64,000 bases of DNA from Streptomyces sp. CB01249 (lineage in GTDB: Bacteria; Actinomycetota; Actinomycetes; Streptomycetales; Streptomycetaceae): assembly GCF_001905735.1 (NCBI RefSeq), contig NZ_LISW01000002.1:780426-844425 (forward strand). The letters are read 5' to 3'. Position 1 is the first letter of the stretch. Every line of letters starts with the position of its first letter. Below are positions 16,519 to 25,401 of the stretch, one piece after another. A program made the translations under genes and the position numbers. Below the pieces are notes generated by a model, which was not told the DNA's origin, did no database searches, and saw only the letters and a program-made list of their open reading frames with translations.

Positions 16519-16704
16519 CTGGCGGTCTCCGGTCCCCCCGAAGGCACCGATGACCTCATCGCCCGTGCTCCGCGGGCTTCTTGAAAGTGTTCTCTGTCCT
16601 GCCGTACGTGGATAAAGTGCTCAGGCGGGAGCATCCGAGCGGAAGCACCCGGCGGGAGCGAGTGCGGCCGGCGGTACGCGGCGGCCCGAGGAACGGGGAG
16701 CGGC
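16519..16704. other. intergenic stretch before the Tad locus
   Basis: With the chitinase leader and operator this completes a 312-bp gene-free gap (16393-16704). It should hold the rightward promoter of the Tad locus. AT-richer bases around 16575-16622 (TTCTTGAAAGTG, then TAAAGT near 16612) could be promoter boxes. I see no RNA gene or repeat. Confidence 0.35.
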
Positions 16705-17559
16705 GTGCCGACAGCCATAGCAGTGACCGGTCCCGGCCTCGTGCTGCCCCCGCAGGACCGCCAGACGCCCCCGGCGGTCGTCCTGCGCGGACCCGCCGAA
16801 CAGTCCCTGGACCAGGCCCTGGAGGACATGCAGCGCCTCCTGGAACAGCACGGACACGTCATCGCCGTCTACCCGGCCGGCATCTCCGCCGCGCACGAAC
16901 GCCGGCTGCACACCGTCCGCGCGGTCCTGGAGAGCGACCGGATCGCCCTGCTCAAATCGGACCTGCCGCCGCTCGGCGTGGCCGTACTGGTGCGCCAGTT
17001 ACGGCAGTTGTCCGTCTGCGACTTCAGCGCCGGAGTGATCGCCTCCGCCGCGCGGCTCCTGTCCCACTACGTGCACGCGGGCGCCCTCCTCCACTCCGTG
17101 ACCCGGCTCGACCGGGTGCCCGTCAGCCTCAAGTCGCACGCCAAGTCCTGGGTGCCCGGCGCCCAGTTCGGCGTGCTCGCCAACCCGGAACCCCAGCTGG
17201 TCAGGGCCGGTACGGGGGAGCTGTCCGGCCCCCGCTTCGCCACGCACCTCCTGGTCGCCCGGGGGCAGTCCCCGTCCGAGTGGGTGACCGGGACGCTGGC
17301 CCGGGCCTGGCAGGTCCAGGCGGTGCACGAGGCCGTCCTGCCCGACGAGTCCCCCGGCTGGTGGGGCACCCCGAAGATGATCGAGTTCGCGGCCTATCTG
17401 CCCGACATCTCACTGATCTACCAACTGGTCTCCTCGGTGCGCAGAGAGGTCTGTACCTGGTGCGGAAACGAACTCATCGGCGACCGCTGCGGGCTGTGCA
17501 ACGCCCCGTTGAACCCGCCCGAGGACCGCACGCGCGGCCCCGCCGCGCTGAACCCCTGA
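16705..17559 (+). CDS. Tad-locus protein with C-terminal zinc ribbon, function unknown
   Basis: A 284-residue protein without signal peptide or membrane helix, so cytoplasmic. GTG 16705 follows GGGGAG. The body is mixed alpha/beta with no motif I recognise. The last 40 residues hold two CxxC pairs (CTWCGNELIGDRCGLCNAPL), a rubredoxin-type zinc ribbon. It precedes cpaB by 66 nt in the same direction and starts the pilus gene set, so it is probably an accessory or regulatory factor of pilus assembly. It is not one of the standard Tad components. Confidence 0.7.
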   Translation: MPTAIAVTGPGLVLPPQDRQTPPAVVLRGPAEQSLDQALEDMQRLLEQHGHVIAVYPAGISAAHERRLHTVRAVLESDRIALLKSDLPPLGVAVLVRQLRQLSVCDFSAGVIASAARLLSHYVHAGALLHSVTRLDRVPVSLKSHAKSWVPGAQFGVLANPEPQLVRAGTGELSGPRFATHLLVARGQSPSEWVTGTLARAWQVQAVHEAVLPDESPGWWGTPKMIEFAAYLPDISLIYQLVSSVRREVCTWCGNELIGDRCGLCNAPLNPPEDRTRGPAALNP

Positions 17560-17625
17560 CGTCCCCGTACCGCCCCGCTCCGTACCGACCACCGGCCCAC
17601 ATACCCCAACGAGGTCGCTCCGCCC

Positions 17626-18339
17626 ATGAATTCACGGCAACGCCGCGGCGTCATCCTGCTCGTCCTGTCGGTCCTGTGCGCCCTCGCCGCCTTCGCCGGT
17701 GTGCTGTGGGTGATCGGTGACGTGAACGCGAAGGTGGGCCCCGAGGTGACCGCGTACCGGGTGAAGACCACCATCGCGCCTTACAAGCCGCTGGAATCAA
17801 GCCAGTTCGAGAAGATCTCGATGCCCGAGCGGTGGCTCTCCAAGAGCGCCGTCACCGACCTCTCCGCCCTCCGCGGCAAGATCGCCGTCACCGAACTGCA
17901 CCCGGGCTCCCTGCTCCAGGAAGACATGCTGGTCGACCGCCCGAAGCTGAAGAGCGGGCAGCAGGAGATCGCCATCATGATCGATGCCGCGACCGGTGTC
18001 GCCGGCAAGATCAGGCCCGGCAACCTCGTCAACATCTACGCCACCTTCGCCGGCCGCACCGACAAGGAGAAGCCCACCTCGCGCGTCATCGTGGCCAATG
18101 CGCACGTCATCGACGTCGGCCGGCTCACCTCCCTCGAACCCAAGCCGGAGGACCGCGGCGACGGCCCCACCGAGGCCGTGCCGATCACCTTCGCCCTGGA
18201 CACCGACGACGCCCAGCGCGTCGCCTACGCGGAGTCCTTCGCCGAACACGTACGCCTCGCCCTGCTCCCCGCCGACAGCCCGACCACCCTGCGCCCGGGC
18301 GAGGGCAGCTACGACCTCGACGAAGACAAGAACAAGTGA
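17626..18339 (+). CDS. cpaB: Flp pilus assembly protein CpaB/RcpC
   Basis: A 237-residue membrane-anchored protein. One N-terminal helix (GVILLVLSVLCALAAFAGVLWV) is followed by an SAF domain (residues about 45-110: PYKPLESSQFEKISMP, GSLLQEDML) and an RcpC/CpaB domain (AIMIDAATGVAGKIRPGNLVNI, VIDVGRL). In Gram-negative bacteria it works with the secretin; here there is no outer membrane, so it probably lines the path through the wall. It is followed 7 nt later by tadZ. Confidence 0.88.
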   Translation: MNSRQRRGVILLVLSVLCALAAFAGVLWVIGDVNAKVGPEVTAYRVKTTIAPYKPLESSQFEKISMPERWLSKSAVTDLSALRGKIAVTELHPGSLLQEDMLVDRPKLKSGQQEIAIMIDAATGVAGKIRPGNLVNIYATFAGRTDKEKPTSRVIVANAHVIDVGRLTSLEPKPEDRGDGPTEAVPITFALDTDDAQRVAYAESFAEHVRLALLPADSPTTLRPGEGSYDLDEDKNK

Positions 18340-18346
18340 GGACCGG

Positions 18347-19594
18347 ATGAGCACACGCATCCTCCCGGCCGTCGGTGACGCCGACGCCGCCCGCGCCGTC
18401 TCCGGGCTCCTCGGCCAGCTCCCCGACGCCGAGCCGGCCGCCCCGCTCGGCGACTCGACCTCACTGCTCGACACCCTCGCCCGGCTCGCCGCCGAATCCC
18501 TGGACGAGCTCCCCGAGGTCGTCCTCGTGCACGAACGGATCGGCCCGGTCCCGGCCCTGGAGCTGATCCGGGAAGTGGCCCTGCGCTTCCCGGCCGTCGG
18601 CGTCGTCCTCGTCACCGCCGACACCAGCCCCGGGCTCTACTCCGCCGCCATGGACTCCGGCGCCCGCGGACTGGTCGGCCTGCCCCTCTCGTACGAGGAG
18701 CTGGCGCAGCGCGTCCAGGCCGCCTCCGGCTGGTCCGTCGGCGTTCGCCGCCACCTCGGCTCCGGGGCCGAGCTGCACACCGGACCCGCCGGCACCGTCG
18801 TCACCGTCAGCGGCGCGAAGGGCGGCGTCGGCACCACGGTCACCGCCGTCCAGCTCGCCCTGGCCGCCGCCGCCTCCGGGCACACCGTCGCGCTGGCGGA
18901 CCTGGACCTCCAGTCGGGGGACGTCGCCTCCTACCTCGACGTGCAGTTCCGCCGGTCCGTGGTGGACCTCGCCACCATCCAGGACATCTCGCCCCGGGTC
19001 CTCCAGGACGCCCTGTACAACCACGAGTCCGGCGTCGCCCTGCTGCTGGCCCCGGCCGACGGCGAGCGCGGCGAGGACGTCACCGACCGCGTCGTACGCC
19101 AGACCGTCAGCGCCCTGCGCCACCGCTACGAGGTCGTCGTCATCGACTGCGGTACGTACATGAACTCGGCCAACGCCGCGGCCGTCGAGATGGCCGACCG
19201 GACCGTCCTCGTCACCACCCCGGACGTGATCACCGTCCGGGCCGCCAAGCGCATGGTCCGGCTCTGGGACCGGCTCCAGGTCCGCAAGGCCGAGGAGACC
19301 ATCACCCTCGTCAACCGCCACACCCGCCACACGGAGATCCAGCCCGCGCTGATCGAGAAGATCACCGCCACCAAGGTCGCCCGGACCGCCGTCCCCGCCA
19401 ACTTCAAGGAGCTCCAGGCCGTCGTGGACGCCGGACGCCTCCAGGACCTGGACGCCAAGTCCACCGTGAAACAAGCTCTTTGGGGGCTGGCCGCAGACCT
19501 CGGTCTGGTCAAGAACGCGGAAGCGGCCGCCCGAGCGGGCAGGCTCAAGGGAGACCGCGGCACGTCGGGCGGCCGGCGGGCGCGGGCGAAATGA
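18347..19594 (+). CDS. tadZ: TadZ/CpaE-like ATPase that localises the Tad pilus
   Basis: A 415-residue cytoplasmic protein. Residues 1-130 form an atypical receiver domain (VGVVLVTADTSPGLYSAAM). Residues about 145-390 form a MinD/ParA-like ATPase with a deviant Walker A (SGAKGGVGTT), ALADLDLQSGDVASYLD and VVIDCGTY. The ATG at 18347 follows GAGGA. TadZ proteins direct the pilus apparatus to a site in the cell. The stop overlaps a possible ATG of the tadE frame. Confidence 0.88.
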   Translation: MSTRILPAVGDADAARAVSGLLGQLPDAEPAAPLGDSTSLLDTLARLAAESLDELPEVVLVHERIGPVPALELIREVALRFPAVGVVLVTADTSPGLYSAAMDSGARGLVGLPLSYEELAQRVQAASGWSVGVRRHLGSGAELHTGPAGTVVTVSGAKGGVGTTVTAVQLALAAAASGHTVALADLDLQSGDVASYLDVQFRRSVVDLATIQDISPRVLQDALYNHESGVALLLAPADGERGEDVTDRVVRQTVSALRHRYEVVVIDCGTYMNSANAAAVEMADRTVLVTTPDVITVRAAKRMVRLWDRLQVRKAEETITLVNRHTRHTEIQPALIEKITATKVARTAVPANFKELQAVVDAGRLQDLDAKSTVKQALWGLAADLGLVKNAEAAARAGRLKGDRGTSGGRRARAK

Positions 19595-19617
19595 CCACCG
19601 AGGGGGAGTGCCGTGCC

Positions 19618-20028
19618 ATGAACCTCTTACGCGCAGACGTGCGCCGTGACGCCCGCTCCCGCTCCGACCGGGGCCAGACCGCCATCGAGTTCGTCGGCAC
19701 CCTGCCCCTGATCCTGCTCACCCTCGCCCTGCTCTGGCAGGCGGGGCTCGTCTGCTACACGTACATCCTGGCGGGGAACGCCGCCGACAAGGCCGTCCGG
19801 GCCGCCGCCGTCGCGGAGGGCGACCCGGGCGCGGCCTGCGCGCGGGCGGTCCGCGAGGACGTCCCCGGCGGCTGGAGCGCCCACGTGGTCAACTGCGGCG
19901 GCGACGGCGAGCTGGTCACCGCGACCGTGCGCATAGACGTACCCCTGCTGTTCCCCGGGGCGTTCAGCGTGCCCATGCACGCCACGGGCGAGGCCAAGGC
20001 CAGGAACGAACGGCGGAACACATGGTGA
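19618..20028 (+). CDS. tadE: TadE-like minor pilin
   Basis: A 136-residue type-IVb pseudopilin. The prepilin site is RG/QTAIEFVG: cleavage after Gly leaves Glu at +5 followed by Phe, then the hydrophobic helix TLPLILLTLALLWQAGLV. The body carries two Cys in AACARAV and VVNCGG. I choose ATG 19618 because AGGGGGAG ends 9 bases upstream; ATG 19591, overlapping the tadZ stop, is an alternative. It overlaps tadF by 7 nt. Confidence 0.86.
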   Translation: MNLLRADVRRDARSRSDRGQTAIEFVGTLPLILLTLALLWQAGLVCYTYILAGNAADKAVRAAAVAEGDPGAACARAVREDVPGGWSAHVVNCGGDGELVTATVRIDVPLLFPGAFSVPMHATGEAKARNERRNTW

Positions 20029-20390
20029 CCCGCCGCCGTCCCGGCTCCCGGCAGCGCGGGCAGGCCGCCGTCGAGTACGTGGGCGTGCTCACCCTGCTCC
20101 TCGTCGTCGCGCTGGCCGTGGTCCAGCTCGGCCTCGCCGTGTACGCGGCCCAGCAGGCGGGTACGGCCGCGCGGGCGGCGGCCCGGGTGGCGTCGACCGA
20201 GGGCCGGCAGGGCCGGGCGGGGGCGGTGGCCCGGGAGTCCATGAGCGGCTGGCTCGCGGACGGGGCGACCGTCAGCACCGGGGCCGGCGCGGAGTCGGTC
20301 ACCGTGACCGTGCGGGTTTCCGTCCCCGCCCTGCTGCCGATGTTCTCCTTCGGCTCCGTCGAGAAGAGCGCCACCATGCCGAGCGACTGA
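20022..20390 (+). CDS. TadE/TadF-like minor pilin
   Basis: A 122-residue pseudopilin. The class III leader ends in RG/QAAVEYVGVL, with Glu at +5 and Tyr at +6, followed by the membrane helix LLLVVALAVVQLGLAVY and a small beta-rich outer domain. It overlaps the preceding tadE by 7 nt, so the two are probably co-translated and assembled together. Confidence 0.84.
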   Translation: MVTRRRPGSRQRGQAAVEYVGVLTLLLVVALAVVQLGLAVYAAQQAGTAARAAARVASTEGRQGRAGAVARESMSGWLADGATVSTGAGAESVTVTVRVSVPALLPMFSFGSVEKSATMPSD

Positions 20391-20435
20391 CCCGGAACCG
20401 ACCGTGCGGCCACAGGAAACGAGGGAGTCGATCAC

Positions 20436-21776
20436 ATGAGCCTGCGGGCACGCATCACCAGCCCCGAACCCGTGAACGGGATGAGCGAGGAGAGCCGGCT
20501 CGTCGGCGCCTACCGCGCCAAACTGCTGGAGGAGATCGACCTCGCCGAGATGTCCGCCCTCCCGGCGGCCGACCGCAGGGCCCGGCTCGAACGCGTCCTC
20601 GGCCACATCATCAGCCGCGAGGGCCCCGTCCTGTCCTCCGTGGAGCGCTCACAGCTCATCCGCCGGGTCGTGGACGAGGCGCTGGGCCTCGGCATCCTCG
20701 AACCGCTCCTGGAGGACGCCTCCATCAGCGAGATCATGGTCAACGGCCCCGAACAGGTCTACGTGGAGCGCGGCGGCCGCCTCGAACTCCTGCCGATGCG
20801 CTTCTCCTCGCACGACCAGCTGATGCAGACCATCGAGCGCATCGTCTCCACGGTCAACCGCCGGGTGGACGAGTCGAATCCGATGGTCGACGCCCGGCTG
20901 CCCTCAGGCGAGCGCGTCAACGTGGTCATCCCGCCGCTCTCCCTGTCCGGGCCGATCCTCACCATCCGGCGCTTCCCCCGCGCCTTCACGCTCCAGGAGA
21001 TGATCGCGCTCGGCTCGCTGGACGAGCACATGCTGCTCCTGCTCGCCGGGTTCGTCCGCGCCAAGTTCAACGTGATCGTCTCCGGCGCTACCGGCACCGG
21101 CAAGACGACGCTGCTCAACGCGCTCTCCGGGCTGATCCCCGACGGCGAGCGCATCGTCACCATCGAGGACTCCGCCGAGCTCCGGCTCCAGCAGTCGCAC
21201 GTCATCACGCTGGAGAGCCGCCCGCCCAACGTCGAGGGCAAGGGCCGGGTCACCATCCGCGACCTCGTCCGCAACTCCCTGCGCATGCGGCCCGACCGCA
21301 TCATCGTCGGCGAGGTCCGGGGCGGCGAGACCCTCGACATGCTCCAGGCCATGTCCACCGGCCACGACGGGTCCCTCGCCACCGTCCACGCCAACAGCGC
21401 GGAGGACGCGCTGATGCGGCTCCAGACCCTCAGCTCCATGTCCGAGGTCGAGATCCCGTTCGCCGCGATCCACGACCAGATCAACAGCGCCGTCGACGTC
21501 ATCATCCAGCTGACCCGGCACGGCGACGGCTCCCGCCGCGTCACGGAGATCGCCGTCGTGGACTCGTACGGCCGCGAGGACTACCGCATCGTCTCCGTCT
21601 GCCGCTTCGACGCCCTCCCGATGGCGGCGGACGGGCGTGTGTACGGGCAGTTCGCGTACTTCCCCGTGCCCCGCCGGGTCGCGGACCGCTTCTACATGGC
21701 GAACGAGACCGTCCCCCCGGCGTTCGGGGTCGCCCATACGGACGAGCAACTGCTGACCCGTACGCCGACTGCCTGA
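20436..21776 (+). CDS. cpaF: TadA/CpaF pilus assembly ATPase
   Basis: A 446-residue secretion ATPase of the VirB11/PulE superfamily that powers pilin extrusion. It has an N-terminal helical domain, the Walker A VSGATGTGKTTLLNAL, Asp box TIEDSAELRLQQ, Walker B RPDRIIVGEVRGGETLDML and the His box STGHDGSLATVHANS. It should form a hexamer at the inner face of the membrane with TadB and TadC. No catalytic residue is missing. Confidence 0.95.
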   Translation: MSLRARITSPEPVNGMSEESRLVGAYRAKLLEEIDLAEMSALPAADRRARLERVLGHIISREGPVLSSVERSQLIRRVVDEALGLGILEPLLEDASISEIMVNGPEQVYVERGGRLELLPMRFSSHDQLMQTIERIVSTVNRRVDESNPMVDARLPSGERVNVVIPPLSLSGPILTIRRFPRAFTLQEMIALGSLDEHMLLLLAGFVRAKFNVIVSGATGTGKTTLLNALSGLIPDGERIVTIEDSAELRLQQSHVITLESRPPNVEGKGRVTIRDLVRNSLRMRPDRIIVGEVRGGETLDMLQAMSTGHDGSLATVHANSAEDALMRLQTLSSMSEVEIPFAAIHDQINSAVDVIIQLTRHGDGSRRVTEIAVVDSYGREDYRIVSVCRFDALPMAADGRVYGQFAYFPVPRRVADRFYMANETVPPAFGVAHTDEQLLTRTPTA

Positions 21777-21807
21777 CCCCCTCACCCCCTGGAAGGCGCT
21801 TCCCGAC

Positions 21808-22746
21808 ATGGACAACCTGCCGCTCCTGACGGTCGGCGTGACCCTGCTCGCCTGTGTGCTCGCCGTCGTCGGCCTGCGTGTCTTCGCCTCCGGCAGGGAA
21901 CAGCAGCGGGCGCTCATCGACCGCCTGTCCCGGACCGGCCCCCCGGCGATCGAGGGGCGCGCCCGGCGCTTCCGGTCGATCGACCGCAGGCTGCGGCGGA
22001 CCGGCCTCGGCAAGCGGATCGAGCGGAAGCTCGCGGTCACCGGGCTCGACCTCACGCCCGGCGAGTACGCGGTGTACGTCGTCGCCGCCCTACTCGCGCT
22101 CTACTTCGTCACCGCGGCCGTGTTCGCCTCGTTCTTCGGGCTCCTCGCCGTCCTCATCGGCGCGTGGGGCGGCAACGCCTTCCTCAACTGGCAGCGCGCC
22201 AAACGCACCGAGGCGTTCATCAGCCAGCTCCCCGAACTCACCCGCGTCCTCGCCAACGCCACCCAGGCCGGGCTCGCCCTGCGCACCGCGATCTCCATGG
22301 CCGTCGAGGAGCTGGACGACCCCGCCCACGAGGAACTGCGGCGCGTCGCCGACCGCCTGGCGATCGGGCACTCCCTGGACGACGCCCTCAACGAACTCGT
22401 GGAACGGCTGCCCTCCCGCGAGCTGACGGTCCTCGTATCGACGCTCATCCTCTCCAACCGGGCGGGCGGCACCATCGTCTCCTCGCTGCGCAACCTCACC
22501 AACACGCTGGAGGAGCGCAAGGAGACCCGGCGCGAGGTCACCACCCTCCTCTCCCAGGTGAAGGTCACCGCCGTCGCCGTCCCCGTCCTCGGGCTGCTGT
22601 TCCTGCTCCTCATCAACACCATGCGGGGCGGCGCACTGGACGACATGGCCGCCGCGACCCCCGGCCGCATCGCGATCGTCGTCGCCGCCGGGCTCTACGG
22701 CCTCGGCTTCTTCCTGATCAACCGCCTGACGCGCGTCCGCATCTGA
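21808..22746 (+). CDS. tadB: TadB-like pilus assembly membrane protein
   Basis: A 312-residue inner-membrane platform protein with a T2SSF (GspF) domain. Four hydrophobic segments are visible: near the N terminus, VYVVAALLALYFVTAAVFA plus the next one, and two at the C terminus (VPVLGLLFLLLIN, AIVVAAGLYGLGFFLIN). The cytoplasmic loop contains the T2SSF pattern (FISQLPELTRVLANATQAG, LVSTLILSNRAGG). It precedes tadC by 19 nt and probably forms a heteromeric platform with it. Confidence 0.9.
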   Translation: MDNLPLLTVGVTLLACVLAVVGLRVFASGREQQRALIDRLSRTGPPAIEGRARRFRSIDRRLRRTGLGKRIERKLAVTGLDLTPGEYAVYVVAALLALYFVTAAVFASFFGLLAVLIGAWGGNAFLNWQRAKRTEAFISQLPELTRVLANATQAGLALRTAISMAVEELDDPAHEELRRVADRLAIGHSLDDALNELVERLPSRELTVLVSTLILSNRAGGTIVSSLRNLTNTLEERKETRREVTTLLSQVKVTAVAVPVLGLLFLLLINTMRGGALDDMAAATPGRIAIVVAAGLYGLGFFLINRLTRVRI

Positions 22747-22765
22747 GGGCCGGAAGGAGACACAC

Positions 22766-23653
22766 ATGGAGATCCTGCTCGCCGCCGTCATGGGACTCGC
22801 CGTCCTCGGCGCCTTCCATGGTGTCCGCATGTACCGCGCGGACGCCAAGCTCCCCGGCGACCTGGTCCTCGCCCTGGAGGTCGGTGCCAGCCGCACCAGC
22901 GCGGCCGGGTCGGCCATCGACCGCATCGGCATGCGGTACGCGCCGCGGGTCCTGTCGCTGATGGGCCCCCGGCGGGTCGACCGCATCCGCCGGAAACTCG
23001 ACATGGCGGGCAACCCGCGCGGCCTGACCGTCGACCGCTACGCCGCCCGGCGCGCGGTCTTCGGCGGGCTCGGCATCCTGGCCGCCCTGGCGATGCTGAT
23101 GAACGGGCAGGTGGTCCTGGCGATCATCCTGCTCGTCTACGGCCTCTTCTGGACGGACGTGATCATCCGGGCGGCCATCGCCCGACGCAAGGACGACATC
23201 GAGCGCACCCTGCCCGACTTCCTGGACGTCCTCGCGGTCGTCGTCTCGGCCGGACTGGGCTTCCGGCAGGCGCTGGAGCGGGTCTCGGAGAAGTACACCG
23301 GTCCGTGGTCCGACGAGCTCCGCATCACCCTGCGCCAGATGGACATGGGCGTCAGCAGACGCGACGCCTTCGACCAGCTCCGCCGCCGCAACGAGTCCGA
23401 ACAGGTCTCGATGTTCGTCTCCGCCCTCCAGCAGGGCGAGGAGCTGGGCGCCCCCATCGTCGACACCCTGATCCAGATCGCCAACGACATGCGCCGCACG
23501 GACGCCCAGAACGCCCGCCGCAAGGCCTCCAAGGCAGTCCCCAAGGCCACCCTGATCGTCACGAGCTTCATGCTCCCGGGCACGATCATCCTGATCGCGG
23601 TCGGCTTCTACTACGCGGCGAACGTGAACATCAATGAGATCTTCGGCAGCTGA
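22766..23653 (+). CDS. tadC: TadC-like pilus assembly membrane protein
   Basis: A 295-residue second platform protein with a T2SSF domain. The cytoplasmic loop reads LPDFLDVLAVVVSAGLGFRQ and EQVSMFVSALQQGEELG, and membrane helices lie near 1-18, 95-135 and 265-290. It partners TadB and the TadA ATPase. It is the last gene before a 197-bp gap that leads to the pilin gene. Confidence 0.9.
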   Translation: MEILLAAVMGLAVLGAFHGVRMYRADAKLPGDLVLALEVGASRTSAAGSAIDRIGMRYAPRVLSLMGPRRVDRIRRKLDMAGNPRGLTVDRYAARRAVFGGLGILAALAMLMNGQVVLAIILLVYGLFWTDVIIRAAIARRKDDIERTLPDFLDVLAVVVSAGLGFRQALERVSEKYTGPWSDELRITLRQMDMGVSRRDAFDQLRRRNESEQVSMFVSALQQGEELGAPIVDTLIQIANDMRRTDAQNARRKASKAVPKATLIVTSFMLPGTIILIAVGFYYAANVNINEIFGS

Positions 23654-23850
23654 GCACAAGTCAGCAGATCGGTCACGACGAAATGCCGCGCACCGGGGCC
23701 ATTTGTGGGACATTCGGAGCTGAGCGGGCGGGAGGTGAAGGTGATGGACGTGATCGCGCCGGGCATATCCCATCAGCGGATCACCGCCGTTACTTTCATC
23801 TGCGTCGACCAACGACCGATTCCCGGTCGGTCGAAATCGGAGGGGGCACC
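23654..23850 (+). promoter_or_regulatory. upstream region of the major pilin gene
   Basis: A 197-bp gap inside an otherwise tight locus, probably a separate strong promoter or processing site for the pilin. An inverted repeat CGACCG-ATTCC-CGGTCG (23813-23829) ends 9 bases before the strong ribosome-binding site GGAGGGGG (23839-23846). No gene fits the region. Confidence 0.45.
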
Positions 23851-24108
23851 ATGACGGACATGATGCTGCAGGCTGTCGTCACCACGCGGACGTACGTCAA
23901 CGGCTGGAAGAACACCGTCATGGAGGCGGTCAAACGCCGCAGCGACAAGGGCCAAGGCGCGATCGAGTATGTCGGCATCACCATCCTCGTGGTCGCGATC
24001 GTGATCGCCCTGATGAGCACGAACCTCGGGACGACGATCGCCACGAAGTTCAAGGCGAAGATCGACTCCGTTCTCAACGGTGGATCCGGCGGGGGTTCGA
24101 AGGGGTGA
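23851..24108 (+). CDS. flp: Flp-family major pilin
   Basis: An 85-residue prepilin. A 33-residue leader (with Lys/Arg at RRSDK) ends in KG/QGAIEYVG, giving Glu +5 and Tyr +6 after cleavage, followed by the hydrophobic core ITILVVAIVIALM and a short mobile Gly/Ser-Lys tail. The size after cleavage (about 50 residues) is that of Flp pilins. The leader is longer than usual. The ribosome-binding site GGAGGGGG is the best in the locus, as expected for the main structural subunit. Confidence 0.92.
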   Translation: MTDMMLQAVVTTRTYVNGWKNTVMEAVKRRSDKGQGAIEYVGITILVVAIVIALMSTNLGTTIATKFKAKIDSVLNGGSGGGSKG

Positions 24109-24764
24109 AGCGCGAGTCGGGGCAGGCCACACCGCTGTACATCGCAGCGGTGACGGGCCTGCTCTTCGTCGCGTTGATCTTCTTGGCGTTCGGCGAGGCC
24201 GACATCCAGCGCAACGGTGCACAGAGTGCGGCCGACGCCGCCGCGTTGGCGGCTGCCAAGGAATCGCGCGGCCTGCTCGCACCGGATCTGGAGGCCCACC
24301 TCACGGACCCCGACTACCTCGACTCCGTGTTCAACGCCGCCTTCGTCGGAGTGGCCGGCGACGCCTGCGGGAAGGCATCCGACTTCGCCGCCCGGAACAA
24401 GGCGAGCGGGGTCCGCTGCCGGCCACTGGCCGACGGCAGGTGGGGCTACAAGGTCAGCCTGAGGTCCGACAAGGGCATGAGCACGAACGTCATCCCGGGC
24501 ACCGGAGGAAAGAAGGCGACAGCCGTTGCCGTGGCCGTTGTCGAACCGCGCTGCACGTTCATCCCGGACCCGGACAGCGACCCGGACGAAGATCCGAGCC
24601 CTGGCCCGAGTTCGAGTCCGGACCCGGACGCCCCGGACACGCCGGATAAGCCGATCGGCAAGGTTCGCTGTGATGGTGGCCTGGAATGGGGGATTGATCC
24701 GGAAGGAACGGAACCCATGCCCGACATGGCTGATTTCTTTTCCGTCCATCTGGCCGAAAACTGA
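24105..24764 (+). CDS. TadG-like protein with atypical prepilin N terminus
   Basis: A 219-residue secreted or membrane-anchored protein. It begins MKRESGQATPLYIAAVTG: the SG/QATPLY pattern aligns with the prepilin sites of its neighbours but has Leu where Glu +5 is expected. A hydrophobic helix follows and then NGAQSAADAAALAAA, typical of TadG/Pilus-associated proteins. The C-terminal part has an Asp/Pro/Ser stretch (PDSDPDEDPSPGPSS) and a short Cys-containing end. GTG 24105 overlaps the flp stop. It is probably a minor pilus component. Confidence 0.72.
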   Translation: MKRESGQATPLYIAAVTGLLFVALIFLAFGEADIQRNGAQSAADAAALAAAKESRGLLAPDLEAHLTDPDYLDSVFNAAFVGVAGDACGKASDFAARNKASGVRCRPLADGRWGYKVSLRSDKGMSTNVIPGTGGKKATAVAVAVVEPRCTFIPDPDSDPDEDPSPGPSSSPDPDAPDTPDKPIGKVRCDGGLEWGIDPEGTEPMPDMADFFSVHLAEN

Positions 24765-24798
24765 CCGATCGCGAAGTGAACGCAAAGGAACTGGAGCA

Positions 24799-25401
24799 AT
24801 GAGTATTCGGTACGTGAGAAGCATGCGCCGAACCGGTGCCGCAGCATTGCTGATCGGGACGTTGGCTCTTTCCGTGGCGGCTTGCGGCGGGGACGACAAG
24901 GGCGACGCGGGAAACAAGGCTCCTTCGAGCTCGTCCGCGGCGCCCGAGGCCGGTGACAAGAAGCCGGCCGGGCAGGGCCCAACGGATACGGACAGCGACA
25001 AGATCCTCGCGACCGTCAAGGGCGCCATGGGCATCGACATGGTGATCCACACCGCCCAGCGTGACCAGGGTGGCTTCCTGACGCTGACGGGCGAGCTGAA
25101 GAACACCTCCGGCAGCCGCGTGGTCACGCCGGTGGAGTGGAGCGGCAAGGAGGAAGCGGTCGTCGCGACGGGCCCCTCCCTGGCGGCGATGACGCTGGTC
25201 GATTCCCAGGCGAAGAAGCGCTACTACGTGCTCCGGGACACCAACGACCGCCCCCTGACCACGACGAACTACGACTCAGGGATCGACGCAGGTGCGAGTC
25301 TGCCCTTCTTCGCGCAGTTCCCGGCACCCGCTCCGACGACCTCCGAGGTGAGCGTTCAGTTCCCAGGGTTCAGCTCGGCGACGATCGAGATCTCCGGATG
25401 A
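24799..25401 (+). CDS. lipoprotein of the Tad locus
   Basis: A 200-residue exported lipoprotein. The signal peptide ends in the lipobox LSVAAC (Cys about residue 29), followed by a Gly/Asp/Ser/Pro linker and a beta-rich domain (GFLTLTGELKNTSGSRVV, RYYVLRDTNDRPLTT). The last part has the look of an immunoglobulin-like or DUF4352-like sandwich. It overlaps the OmpA-like gene by ATGA, so the two are made together. Its role in pilus assembly is inferred only from position. Confidence 0.75.
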   Translation: MSIRYVRSMRRTGAAALLIGTLALSVAACGGDDKGDAGNKAPSSSSAAPEAGDKKPAGQGPTDTDSDKILATVKGAMGIDMVIHTAQRDQGGFLTLTGELKNTSGSRVVTPVEWSGKEEAVVATGPSLAAMTLVDSQAKKRYYVLRDTNDRPLTTTNYDSGIDAGASLPFFAQFPAPAPTTSEVSVQFPGFSSATIEISG

